64,000 bases of DNA, from the NCBI GenBank assembly GCA_903870905.1, contig CAIQEU010000039.1, forward strand, positions 150,531 to 214,530, in the 5' to 3' direction. This DNA comes from an uncultured Actinomycetes bacterium. GTDB taxonomy: Bacteria; Actinomycetota; Acidimicrobiia; Acidimicrobiales; RAAP-2. The position numbers and the translations under genes are program-made. The first letter of the stretch is position 1. Each line of letters starts with the position of its first letter. Below, in pieces: positions 16,913 through 25,508 of this stretch. A model generated the notes under the pieces. That model did not search any database and had not been told where the DNA came from. It was given only the letters and a program-made list of their open reading frames with translations.

Positions 16913-17989
16913 TCAGGCGAGGTTCTGGAGTACCTCGTTAGGGTGGACCGAGACCGAGAGGGCCTCGTCGAGCGTGACGGTCTTCGCACGAACGAGATCA
17001 GCCAAACTCATCTCTAGCGTGCACATGCCGTCTCGTTGACCTGTCCGCATCAAGTTGGCAATCTGGTTCGACCGACCATCGCGAATGAGGTTCTTGACCG
17101 GAGGGGTCCCCACCAGGACTTCAAATGCCGCCGTTCGACCACCGTTTTGACGCCGGACGAGGCGCTGACTGGCGATCAGCGAGATGGTCGATGCAATTTG
17201 GGAGCGAACGACATCGTGTCGCCCCTCAGGGAACGCATCGATGAGGCGATCGATGGCCTGAGGGGCATCGTTGGTATGCAAGGTCGCGAACACGAGGTGC
17301 CCAGTCTCAGCGAGGGTCAGTGCGATCGCCATCGACTCCATGTCGCGGAGTTCTCCGATGAGGAGGACGTCAGGGTCCTCACGCAGCGACGCCCGAAGGG
17401 CTCGCTCGAACGACGGGGTATCACGACCGACCTCTCGTTGGAGAATGGTGGCCCTTCGGTCGACGTGCACGAATTCAATCGGATCCTCAATCGACAGCAC
17501 TGCGACCGCTCGCGTCTCGTTGATCTTCTCGATGACCGCTGCCAAGGTTGTCGACTTGCCCACGCCAGTTGGACCAGTGACGAGCACCAGACCCTGAGGA
17601 AGCTCCGCAGCCTTGCGGAGGGCAAGTGGAATGCCGAGTTCGTCGAACGTCGGGATTTGCTGGGGGATGAACCGGATGGCGAGGGCGGTTTCGCCGCGCT
17701 GGACGAAGGCGCTGCAGCGCAAGCGAGCAGTCTCGCGCCAGCTGAGTGCGAAATCGACATCTTTGTGAAGCGCAAAGGTCTCACGCTGCTCTGGCGTCAA
17801 GAGACCACGAACGAACGCCGTAATCTTCGGGCCCGAGAGAATCTTGGCCCCAGGGATGGGTTCGAGGTTGCCGTCGAGACGTCGACGAGGCGTCGCCCCT
17901 CCGACGAGCAAGAGGTCAGTGGAGCCCTCAGCGTTGAGCTGATCGAGATAGGGCTCGATGGCCGTCAAATTCGGGGTGAATTTCTCCAT
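16913..17989 (-). CDS. pilT: Type IV pilus retraction ATPase PilT
   Basis: 358 residues. The N-terminal PAS-like domain is followed by Walker A GPTGVGKSTTL, the Asp box around LSIEDPIEFVH, Walker B DPDVLLIGELRD and the His box ATLHTNDA. The order and the bacterial-type LREDPDVLLIGE are characteristic of PilT rather than PilB, and the zinc four-Cys motif of PilB is absent. It should power pilus retraction and twitching. ATG 17989 is used because the protein then begins MEKFTPNL. It is last in the minus-strand pilus cluster, separated from the pilin gene by a strong hairpin. Confidence 0.93.
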   Translation of the reverse strand: MEKFTPNLTAIEPYLDQLNAEGSTDLLLVGGATPRRRLDGNLEPIPGAKILSGPKITAFVRGLLTPEQRETFALHKDVDFALSWRETARLRCSAFVQRGETALAIRFIPQQIPTFDELGIPLALRKAAELPQGLVLVTGPTGVGKSTTLAAVIEKINETRAVAVLSIEDPIEFVHVDRRATILQREVGRDTPSFERALRASLREDPDVLLIGELRDMESMAIALTLAETGHLVFATLHTNDAPQAIDRLIDAFPEGRHDVVRSQIASTISLIASQRLVRRQNGGRTAAFEVLVGTPPVKNLIRDGRSNQIANLMRTGQRDGMCTLEMSLADLVRAKTVTLDEALSVSVHPNEVLQNLA

Positions 17990-18040
17990 GGCAGTCCACT
18001 TTGGCCTCAGGGCAGGCAACTCGTGCCGACGGCGTCTCGC

Positions 18041-18072
18041 GACAGGACCCGGCCACGCGGCCGGGTCCTGTC
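18041..18072 (-). terminator. Perfect 14-bp GC-rich hairpin between pilin and pilT
   Basis: The arms GACAGGACCCGGCC (18041-18054) and GGCCGGGTCCTGTC (18059-18072) pair perfectly around the loop ACGC. It lies 19 nt after the pilin stop and 51 nt before the pilT start. No T-tract follows, so it may be a partial terminator or mRNA-stabilising hairpin that keeps pilin levels above pilT. Confidence 0.6.
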
Positions 18073-18091
18073 AACATCATGCGCTCCTCGC

Positions 18092-18607
18092 TCAGCTGAT
18101 GGTCGAGCAACCGCTCGGATCGACAGCGTTGCTGGACTGGTAGAGGTACGCCTTCTGCGTCTGTGCATTGACGACGAGGACCGCTCCAGGCTGGACGGTC
18201 TGGGACGAGCTGTATCCGAAGTCGCTCGATCCGGTCGCAAGGCGAATGTAGTAGTGCCCCGGCGATGCAGGCCAGTTCTGCAACTGCCCGTAAGGGTGCG
18301 CGGTTCCTTGGACGATCAACTGTTGCGCCTGTGATCCGTCTGCGTAGTTGTTCCCAGCTGTCGCACCAGTGTCGAAAGCAATCGCTGTCGGAGATTGCGC
18401 GTTGTACGCAGTCACCGCCGTCTGCACTGACTTGGCGTCTGACTTGCATGCGCTGACGGCACTGTTCGAGGTCACGTTGCCAACGGCGAGCACGACAATC
18501 GTGGCCAAGATGCCGAGCACCACGATCACGATCAGCAACTCAATCAACGTGAATCCATGCTCACGGTTGTCACGACGGCGCTCAACGGCACCAGAAAACT
18601 TGGTCAT
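18092..18607 (-). CDS. Type IV pilin (PilA-like, probable major subunit)
   Basis: 171 residues. An 18-residue basic leader ends in Gly, followed by FTLIELLIVIVVLGILA, the canonical N-methylation helix with Glu at +5. The globular part is short, with Cys near residue 54 and a C-terminal Cys (GCSTIS) that may form a disulfide. Small size and the hairpin after the gene fit a highly expressed major pilin. The 100-nt gap upstream contains GATACT (18643-18638 on the minus strand) and a GGAG ribosome site 5-6 nt before the ATG, so the gene may have its own promoter inside the cluster. It would be processed by the adjacent prepilin peptidase. Confidence 0.93.
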   Translation of the reverse strand: MTKFSGAVERRRDNREHGFTLIELLIVIVVLGILATIVVLAVGNVTSNSAVSACKSDAKSVQTAVTAYNAQSPTAIAFDTGATAGNNYADGSQAQQLIVQGTAHPYGQLQNWPASPGHYYIRLATGSSDFGYSSSQTVQPGAVLVVNAQTQKAYLYQSSNAVDPSGCSTIS

Positions 18608-18707
18608 TGTTTCTCCATCTTCCCCTGACGAACCGTCAGTATCACTGCTATCGCCGAGGACTGTACACCAATCGACCCTCGATGTCTGGTCAGGAGAGCA
18701 TCGGTCA

Positions 18708-19469
18708 TCAACTCGGCTCATCCCAACTCTCGATGGTCATGTTCTGACCACACGTAGTGATCGCCGTCGCTGAGCAGTTCCCGTTTCCGGAGCTATCGAA
18801 GTCGTTGTACGCGACCACGGCAGTCAGGTACGGGTTCGAGGTGCACGCTCCGTCGAAGGACAGTGCGACGGGACCCGTCGTCGTCACCGACTGCGACAAC
18901 GTGATGGTGTTCGCTGTGGGATCGATGCTCACGATCAACGTGCCAGCAGAGAAGGGTCCTTGCCCCGTAGCCAGGATCATCCCCGCATTGAGCGACGCGA
19001 GGTCTGCGCTCGATACCGCAACGGTCGCACTCGGAGCGCTCGAGGTCCCATTCGTCGTGCCGTTGATGGTGGCGCTCGGCACCGCTGGACAGGCGTCGAA
19101 GGTGATCGTCCGTGAATTCGCCGAGGTCTCATCGGTATTGATCGAGCAGTAGACCGTGACCTGCTGGGACGTACCCCCACTCACCGTTGGCGCTGGAGCA
19201 ATGGAACTGGTGACGGGCCATCCGGGGCAGGTGGTGAAGGTCTGACTGGGCTGGTAGCGGTACCGCAGGTCCTGTATGCGAATCTGCACTGCGGTGTTGG
19301 CCGCGTAGCGGAAGTTGAGGGAATTCGAGGATTGCGTCGCCTGGAAGAGGCCATTGCCAGTCCATGACAACAAGGCCATCACAATCAAACTGCCGACCAG
19401 CATGAAGCCGAGGGCGAGGAGCAGCGTCGCCCCCTGGCTATCTCTCTGTCTCATGTCTCGGCGCGTCAT
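18708..19469 (-). CDS. PilX-like minor pilus assembly protein
   Basis: 253 residues. The ATG overlaps the upstream prepilin stop (ATGA at 19466-19469). After a short basic start comes SQGATLLLALGFMLVGS, a hydrophobic helix that lacks the Glu+5 of ordinary pilins, as in PilX. A segment at about residues 145-205 has the pattern GMILATGQGPFSAGT followed by IVSIDPTANTITLS, a module common in phage-tail and surface proteins. The same module interrupts an Ig repeat in the neighbouring giant prepilin. It probably sits in the pilus tip or initiation complex. Translation is likely coupled to the preceding gene. Confidence 0.75.
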   Translation of the reverse strand: MTRRDMRQRDSQGATLLLALGFMLVGSLIVMALLSWTGNGLFQATQSSNSLNFRYAANTAVQIRIQDLRYRYQPSQTFTTCPGWPVTSSIAPAPTVSGGTSQQVTVYCSINTDETSANSRTITFDACPAVPSATINGTTNGTSSAPSATVAVSSADLASLNAGMILATGQGPFSAGTLIVSIDPTANTITLSQSVTTTGPVALSFDGACTSNPYLTAVVAYNDFDSSGNGNCSATAITTCGQNMTIESWDEPS

Positions 19470-22093
19470 TTGGTCGGGGTGAAGGGCCAGGTATTCCCCG
19501 AATACTTGGCCTGAGTCGGCGAGGCCGTGAGGTTCGTCGAGTTGGCCGTGATCTGTCCGGTGATGCTCTGCCCCGAACTCGAGGTGTAGGTGACGGTGCA
19601 ACTCACCGAACCAGCACTCGTCGGAGTGAGATTCGAACATCCGCTGAACACGGTGCTGTTGGACATGATGGAGATGCGCAGCGCCGAATCAAAGGTCGGG
19701 TTGAAGGGGCTCACGCTCTCGGTCAAGGTGTAGGAGTAGTTGGTTCCCGTGTTCTTCAGGTACGAGGCAGTCAGGGTCGGCTTCGCTTGCTGCACACTCA
19801 CTGCGAGGGTACCCGGGCTCGGGGTTCCGGTCACAGTGTTGTCATCAGCCAACGTCACCGACAGCGATGTGGCCGAAACCGGGAGGAACGATGCCAACGT
19901 ACAGGTGTAGGTGGTCTTCGCCAAAGGAACAGTGGGCACCGAGGACACCGTCGTCGTATTGCACGGCACGGTTGATCCCCCAGCCGTCCAGGTCGGCAAG
20001 CCCCCATCGGTCGTGCCGGTTGCCGTGGTCGTGAACGTGACCGGAGTCGTTCCATAGGTGTAGGGACCAGGACTCGATGCCGTGGGCTTCGTGAGCGTCA
20101 CGGTCTGCTTGGAGATAGTGATGGCTCCAGTCGTTCCCGACTTGGCGTTGTAGTTCGCATCCCCGCTGTAGGCCACGGTGATCGTTCCGTAACTGGCGGC
20201 GCCGAAAATCGCGCAGGTCGCCTTCCCAGTTCCATCGAGGGCCACCGAAGTACTCCCGCCGGCTGCGCCGAGTGCCGGTTGCGTGAAGGATGGACTGAGC
20301 GAAGTTCCCGCCCCACTCGCCAACTGATTGAACGTCACGGAGTTCGTCGTGACGGCGACGATCTTGGTCCCCACGGCGAACCCGCCGCTGGTTCCGGCGA
20401 GGACCATTCCCGCGGCAACCTGGGTTGACGGGTCAACCCCAGTGAAGGTCATGGTGGCGCTGTTGGCACTCACGCTGCCCCCCGTCAACGACACCGAACC
20501 GCACCTGAGCAATCCACTCGATGATGAGGTGAAGGTCACGGTTCCCGTCGGCACTGCCCCTGAAGGAGCTGTGGCGATGGTCACAGCGACGGGCTGCGTG
20601 GTTGGGTAGGTCACACTCGTCGTGGCTGTTGGCGTGACGGTCATCGTTGCCGTGAACTTGGTGATGGTAACCCCAGGTGCCGATGAACCCGATGCCGACG
20701 CCGACCCTGTGTAGTTCGTATCTCCGGAGTACGTTGCCACCACGGTTGAGTACGATGCGGGTGTCGAGAGTGTGCACGTTGCCGATCCAGTGGTGAGGGC
20801 GAGACCCGAGCAGCCCGTCACCACGGTGCCACCGCTGGAGATGGTCACCGTGCCGCCGTCAGGCGCGGGGCTGACCGTGATCCCCACGCTGACCTGGGTC
20901 GGGTAGATCACCGAGCCGTTGGCGACTGATTGACCTCCCGAAGTCACCGTGAGCCCAGTAACCGTCGGTGCAGGCGTTACGGTCACCGAAGTTGTGGCCG
21001 ACGAACTCGGCGCGAGGAAGAGTCCAAGTCCAGCCGCGTCCGCGGTGTAGGTCGCGCTCACCGGCACCGTACCGACGGGCAGGGTGGTGACCGTACACGT
21101 GACGCTCCCGTTCGTGACGGGAAGGTTGGCACAGGAATTTGGAATTCCTGATCCCGAGAGCGTCACCGTTCCAGCATTCACCTGCTGGCGCACTGCGAGA
21201 GCAGATGCGGGACTCACCTGTGCGGTGAGGAGCACCGGAGAGCTGTATGACGATGACGATGGCGAAGCAGCGACTGCAATCGTCGTCGCTTCATTGAGCA
21301 CGTAGGTCACCGTTTGGGTTGCAGTGCCTGCACCGTTGCTCGCCGCAATGGTCAAGGTGTAGGTCCCGAGGTCCAAGTTGGCATTCGGCACGAGCGAAGC
21401 GACACCGTCGCCGTTGTCGGTGAAGGTGAACATCGACGTGCAACTCGCACCCAACTGATTCGTGCAATTGGCCAAGGTGAAGTTGGGAACCGGCCATGCC
21501 AGTGCTTGGAAATTGAGGAGCTGAGAGTTTGGTGATGCCACGATCGCTGAGGTGGCTGCCGGCAAACTCGGTGCGGTGACCCCGGTCAAGCCGTAGTTCG
21601 AGACTGGGAAGGACAGTGACTTCGAGAGGCACTTCGGCCCTGGTGTGGGGTAGGTCGCGCACGCGGGACCGGTCGCAGTGATGGTGATGAGTTGAGTGTG
21701 CACGATCCCGGACGGACAGGCATCGGTGAACGTCGACCCATTGAAGTACGAGATCGCAGCGATGCCAACGGTGTAGCCGGCCGGCGGGGCGGGCGCGGTC
21801 ACGCTGTAGGTCTTCACCGTGGCGCAGGGAACGAACGCCGTATTGGCCTGCAACTGGATCTGCGTCGTGGCGATCTGCGCGTACTGATCCAGCGTGGTGT
21901 TGAGGGTGTTGAGCACCTTCACCTCTGCAGAATCGGTGAAGGAGGTGCCGAAGGCACTGAGGAGCGAGACGGAGACGATCGCCATCAACACCATGGCCAG
22001 AAGCAGTTCAACGAGCGTGTCGCCTCGGTCCGACCGTCGATCGTCGCCGTCGACCACCACTACCGGGTGCTCATCAGGCGGAGGCTGCGTCAT
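19466..22093 (-). CDS. Giant prepilin-like protein with Ig-like repeats (probable tip adhesin)
   Basis: 875 residues, far above the 150-250 usual for minor pilins. The leader ends in Gly24 and the helix DTLVELLLAMVLMAIVSV follows, with Glu at +5 but Asp at +1, where Phe or Met is normal. A pilin-like globular region (about 50-260) is followed by roughly five Ig-like units carrying paired cysteines and ATYSGD-type ends. The protein ends with WPFTPTK. It should be inserted into a pilus by its N-terminal helix and present the Ig array outside, so an adhesive tip role is likely. Start and stop both overlap neighbours by ATGA, placing it in one translational unit. Confidence 0.85.
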   Translation of the reverse strand: MTQPPPDEHPVVVVDGDDRRSDRGDTLVELLLAMVLMAIVSVSLLSAFGTSFTDSAEVKVLNTLNTTLDQYAQIATTQIQLQANTAFVPCATVKTYSVTAPAPPAGYTVGIAAISYFNGSTFTDACPSGIVHTQLITITATGPACATYPTPGPKCLSKSLSFPVSNYGLTGVTAPSLPAATSAIVASPNSQLLNFQALAWPVPNFTLANCTNQLGASCTSMFTFTDNGDGVASLVPNANLDLGTYTLTIAASNGAGTATQTVTYVLNEATTIAVAASPSSSSYSSPVLLTAQVSPASALAVRQQVNAGTVTLSGSGIPNSCANLPVTNGSVTCTVTTLPVGTVPVSATYTADAAGLGLFLAPSSSATTSVTVTPAPTVTGLTVTSGGQSVANGSVIYPTQVSVGITVSPAPDGGTVTISSGGTVVTGCSGLALTTGSATCTLSTPASYSTVVATYSGDTNYTGSASASGSSAPGVTITKFTATMTVTPTATTSVTYPTTQPVAVTIATAPSGAVPTGTVTFTSSSSGLLRCGSVSLTGGSVSANSATMTFTGVDPSTQVAAGMVLAGTSGGFAVGTKIVAVTTNSVTFNQLASGAGTSLSPSFTQPALGAAGGSTSVALDGTGKATCAIFGAASYGTITVAYSGDANYNAKSGTTGAITISKQTVTLTKPTASSPGPYTYGTTPVTFTTTATGTTDGGLPTWTAGGSTVPCNTTTVSSVPTVPLAKTTYTCTLASFLPVSATSLSVTLADDNTVTGTPSPGTLAVSVQQAKPTLTASYLKNTGTNYSYTLTESVSPFNPTFDSALRISIMSNSTVFSGCSNLTPTSAGSVSCTVTYTSSSGQSITGQITANSTNLTASPTQAKYSGNTWPFTPTK
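19470..21305 (-). repeat. Ig-like repeat array of the giant prepilin
   Basis: About five diverged units. Recognisable unit cores are GTVTLSGSG, GTVTISSGG, GTVTFTSSS, a degenerate PTWTAGG unit and a final unit with FSGCSNL. Most have a Cys pair like those in the S53 peptidase repeats. Unit three is interrupted by a foreign module at about 20290-20485. Confidence 0.7.
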
Positions 22094-24249
22094 CCGACGT
22101 CGAGCGTGCCGTTCCCGATGAAGGAGAGCGACTGAACGACCATGTACTTCGCAGTGAGCAGCCCTGCTTGGCCAATGACCACCTGCTGGTTCGGCACGTA
22201 GATACCACCGAGGTAAACGCCAGTTCCATTGCCAGTCGACGTCACTCGGCCGCCGGGGCCAATCTTTCCCGGACGGTGACCGCCGGGTCCCGCAGGTGCA
22301 GTCGTCGTCGAGATGAGGACCTGGCTCGTCGCTGAGGCATTGGGGTCCCAGATGGAGAGGCCTTGGTAGTTCGCACCATTCCACGAACCGAGCCCCTGGA
22401 GCGAGACCGCTCCAGAGGTCGCAATGTTGAATCCACCGTTGTTGGGCATCACGTAGAAGAGCGCTCCACCGGATGCTGACGTGGCCACGCTGGCGTTCCC
22501 GAACACCGAGAAGGAACCCTGGGCACCCTCTGTGGCCCCGCGATCGCAGGCCAATGGACCGTGGTGTCCGAGGGCATCGGGATCTGGACCGGGGTTGCAC
22601 GGTGCTGCTTGACCGAGGAACCCAGGTCCTGCTGGACCTGCCGGTCCGATGCCCTTCCACCAGTGGCCCTCATCATCAGGCCTGGCCGCACATGCTCCGC
22701 GTGTCGGGTTTGAGATGTTGTTGAGGAGGTAGATGGTGCTCCCGAAGGTCACCGAAGCGTTCTGCCCCGCTTCGAAACCATCAGCGAAGTAGACCTCGCT
22801 CCCCGAGGTCGACGGCGTGTCGAAGACGACGGTGCTCGAACCGCCGACGTTGACCAACCCACCGGCAGCACCCGAGGAAGCGCCGAATTGGTAGCTGCCG
22901 CCACCGGTGTAGGTGAAGTCGTAGGTCTGATTCGTTGCCGGCTTGCCCAGTCCAGCGCAGGCGCTACTCGAAGAGGTTGTGCCGAGTCCGTACACGCCAT
23001 TCGCGAAGAGCCCCGGGGTCAAGAGGTAGCGACCATTGGCAGCATCCCATGTGCAGGTTCCAGACGCCGTCACCGTTGGCGCAGCGACCGAGGGGACCGC
23101 AGTCGTCGAACCAGGAGCCAGCGGGTCCGTTACTGGCGCGTCGAGGGTCGCCCCGTTGATTTGCGAGGTCGCCCCTGTCGTTGAATTCGGGACCTTCACG
23201 ATTGGATGCGCGGGCGGTCCGAACGGCTGGCCGGGTCCTGGGCGTGCCCCAGGGCCATGGCCGGGCCCGCGAGCACCATGGATACGAGGGGCTGCCCCTG
23301 CATCGAGCACCACTGCACCATCGCACGCTGCATTCACTGCGATATCGCCCGCTCCGGAGGCCACGTTTAAGACCGAACCGACACCGAGGTGCAGCAGCAC
23401 TGGATTGCAGGTCGTCCCGGCGGTGCCCTGCGCGGTCGGGTAGTTCGTACCGAGGAGGATCAGTGGCGAGACCGTGGCCGTTGGAGGAGCTGGCGTGATG
23501 CCTCCAGGCTGAACCCCGCCGATACTCCCGGTTGCTCCGAGCGTCGTCGTCGTGGTGCTGGCCGTCGTTGAGGGCTGATTCACGCTCGTTGGGGTGTAGG
23601 TCGAGAGGGCGACCGTGATGGTGCTCGCGGCTGCAGCATGATTCGCCACGTCGCTCGGGCCATCGACCGGTGCAGTCACCGAGGTGACGTAGCCCGAAGC
23701 AATCCAGGCAATTGCCTTGCTACTGGCGCCGACGCTGACGCTCTCGTTCGCTGTGCAATTCGCCAACGTGTTATCCGGAGCGCAACCGATCGAGAACTGC
23801 GTCGCCGGCTCAGTACTCAGTCCTGTCAGGAGAATCGTGGATTGAGCAGGCGTCTCCGAGTTGTTCGCAGCGATGCAGTAGTTGCGCAGCAGTGTGTAGG
23901 GGCCCGTGCCATTCAGCCCAGAGCCGACCTCGACATATCCAACGACGTCGCCATTGCTCTGCGTGAGGCTGAGGAACTGCTTTCCATTGCTCCCACAGTA
24001 CCCAGCGTCACCTCCGGATAGGTCGGTTGGCGAGATCTCCGAAGTGCCCTGGACGTCCGCGATCAACTGCTGTTCATCAATCGTCGAGTTCGACGTCCCA
24101 TTCATCTGGGATGAGACTGCTGCTTGCGTCGTGAACGCTTGGAGGAGGCCGAGACTAATGGCGCCGACCAACAGTGGGGTGATCAACATCGCGATCAAGA
24201 GCTCAAGAAGCGACATTCCCTGTTCGTCACGCTTCGGCACAGCGCCCAT
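22090..24249 (-). CDS. Giant prepilin-like protein with Gly/Pro-rich segments and beta-rich C-terminus
   Basis: 719 residues from ATG 24249. An 11-residue leader (MGAVPKRDEQG) is followed by MSLLELLIAMLITPLLVGAI with Glu at +5, a standard class III signal resembling PilW/GspJ prepilins. Beyond residue 230 the protein is Thr- and Gly-rich. It contains collagen-like or Gly/Pro-rich patches (GARGPGHGPG, GIGPAGPAGPG and PAGPGGHRPG). The last 150 residues (GGALFYVMPNN, GGIYVPNQQVVIGQAG) resemble the beta-stacked ends of pilus- and Tad-associated surface proteins. It is probably a minor pilin displaying an adhesin. ATGA overlap couples it to the next prepilin gene. Confidence 0.83.
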   Translation of the reverse strand: MGAVPKRDEQGMSLLELLIAMLITPLLVGAISLGLLQAFTTQAAVSSQMNGTSNSTIDEQQLIADVQGTSEISPTDLSGGDAGYCGSNGKQFLSLTQSNGDVVGYVEVGSGLNGTGPYTLLRNYCIAANNSETPAQSTILLTGLSTEPATQFSIGCAPDNTLANCTANESVSVGASSKAIAWIASGYVTSVTAPVDGPSDVANHAAAASTITVALSTYTPTSVNQPSTTASTTTTTLGATGSIGGVQPGGITPAPPTATVSPLILLGTNYPTAQGTAGTTCNPVLLHLGVGSVLNVASGAGDIAVNAACDGAVVLDAGAAPRIHGARGPGHGPGARPGPGQPFGPPAHPIVKVPNSTTGATSQINGATLDAPVTDPLAPGSTTAVPSVAAPTVTASGTCTWDAANGRYLLTPGLFANGVYGLGTTSSSSACAGLGKPATNQTYDFTYTGGGSYQFGASSGAAGGLVNVGGSSTVVFDTPSTSGSEVYFADGFEAGQNASVTFGSTIYLLNNISNPTRGACAARPDDEGHWWKGIGPAGPAGPGFLGQAAPCNPGPDPDALGHHGPLACDRGATEGAQGSFSVFGNASVATSASGGALFYVMPNNGGFNIATSGAVSLQGLGSWNGANYQGLSIWDPNASATSQVLISTTTAPAGPGGHRPGKIGPGGRVTSTGNGTGVYLGGIYVPNQQVVIGQAGLLTAKYMVVQSLSFIGNGTLDVG

Positions 24250-24303
24250 CCTAGGACAAACATTGTTACGGCTGCGGCTCAGCGGCAATCGCACGGGTTT
24301 TCC

Positions 24304-25506
24304 TCAGTGCACTTGACTGTAGACGCCGTACATCGCCGACACGAGGGCGATGGCGACGAACCCCACCACGACACCAACACCGACGATCACGAGTGGCTCA
24401 AAGAGCGACGTGAAGTGCTTGATGCGTTGGTCGAGTTCGCGCTTGAAGTAGTTCGCAGCCGTCTCCATCTGCTCGTTGAGCGTTCCCGTCTCCTCGCCAA
24501 CCCGGAACATTTGCTGGGCTGCCGAGGGGAAGAGACCGGTTTCAGCGAGTGGTCCGGCGATTCCCTGGCCCTCCATCATCTGCGTCCGGATCTGCTCAAT
24601 CCCCCTGCGGAAGACGATGTTGTTGGCACAATCGGCGGCGACCGTCAGTGCTTCAGGGAGCGGCACGCCAGTGTCGATCATCGACGCGAGGACTCGACTC
24701 ACCCGCTCGACGATGGCGGTCCGCATGAGATCACCCACGATCGGCAACTTCAAGATGGTGGCATCGAGGTAGGTCTTGGCCCGATCCGAACGCTTGGTCC
24801 AGATGTAGAAACCGAAGGCAGCGAGCGCGACGAGGGCGATCACCCACCAGTACGTGCTGACGAGGGCGGAGAACCCGAGCATGATCCTCGTCGGCAGCGG
24901 CAGCTTGGCGTGGAGCTTCGTGAAGAACACTTCGAACTTCGGGAGGACGAACCCACAGAGCACGATCACCACACCAACGGCCATGAACAGGACAATGGCC
25001 GGGTAGATCAGCGCAGCGGTGAACTGCTTCTTGGCATCGATGTCGCGCTGGATGTAATCGGCCAACTGGTTGAGGACCCGGTCGAGGTGGCCGGTGAGCT
25101 CGGCAGATTGCAAGATGCCGACGTAGTAGTTCGGGAAGACCTCTGGGTGCGATGCCGCTGCCGCTGAGAACGTCTCTCCCTCGAAGAGATCATCGATCAT
25201 CTTGAGGAGTACCTTGCGGAGCCGCTTGTCCTCGGTCTCGCTGGCGATCACGGCCAGGGCGTCCATGATGGGAATGCCGGCCTTCACGAACACGCCGAGC
25301 TGACGCGAGAAGTGCATGACCTCTTCAGGCTTCACACGATCTGGAGTGATTTCGTAGCTGAGGATCGAGGGCTTCTCAACAACACGGAGGGGTCGAAGTC
25401 CCTGGGCCTGGAGCTTCGCCATCGCGATGGCGTTGTCCTTCCCCGAGACGACCCCTTCGAGTCGGTTGCTATCGGCGTCGAGTGCGGAGTAGGTGAATTT
25501 GGGCAT
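24304..25506 (-). CDS. pilC: Type IV pilus inner-membrane platform protein PilC
   Basis: 400 residues with the opening PKFTYSALDADSNRLEG that is typical of PilC/GspF. Two T2SSF domains follow, each ending in membrane helices (about 170-190, 220-240 and 370-395). Conserved pieces include FSRQLGVFVKAGIPI and RVGEETGTLNEQMETAA. It forms the membrane platform on which PilB and PilT act. Its ATG lies 2 nt after the pilB stop, so the two motor components are translated together. The following prepilin gene starts after a 54-nt gap. Confidence 0.95.
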   Translation of the reverse strand: MPKFTYSALDADSNRLEGVVSGKDNAIAMAKLQAQGLRPLRVVEKPSILSYEITPDRVKPEEVMHFSRQLGVFVKAGIPIMDALAVIASETEDKRLRKVLLKMIDDLFEGETFSAAAASHPEVFPNYYVGILQSAELTGHLDRVLNQLADYIQRDIDAKKQFTAALIYPAIVLFMAVGVVIVLCGFVLPKFEVFFTKLHAKLPLPTRIMLGFSALVSTYWWVIALVALAAFGFYIWTKRSDRAKTYLDATILKLPIVGDLMRTAIVERVSRVLASMIDTGVPLPEALTVAADCANNIVFRRGIEQIRTQMMEGQGIAGPLAETGLFPSAAQQMFRVGEETGTLNEQMETAANYFKRELDQRIKHFTSLFEPLVIVGVGVVVGFVAIALVSAMYGVYSQVH

Positions 25507-25508
25507 CG

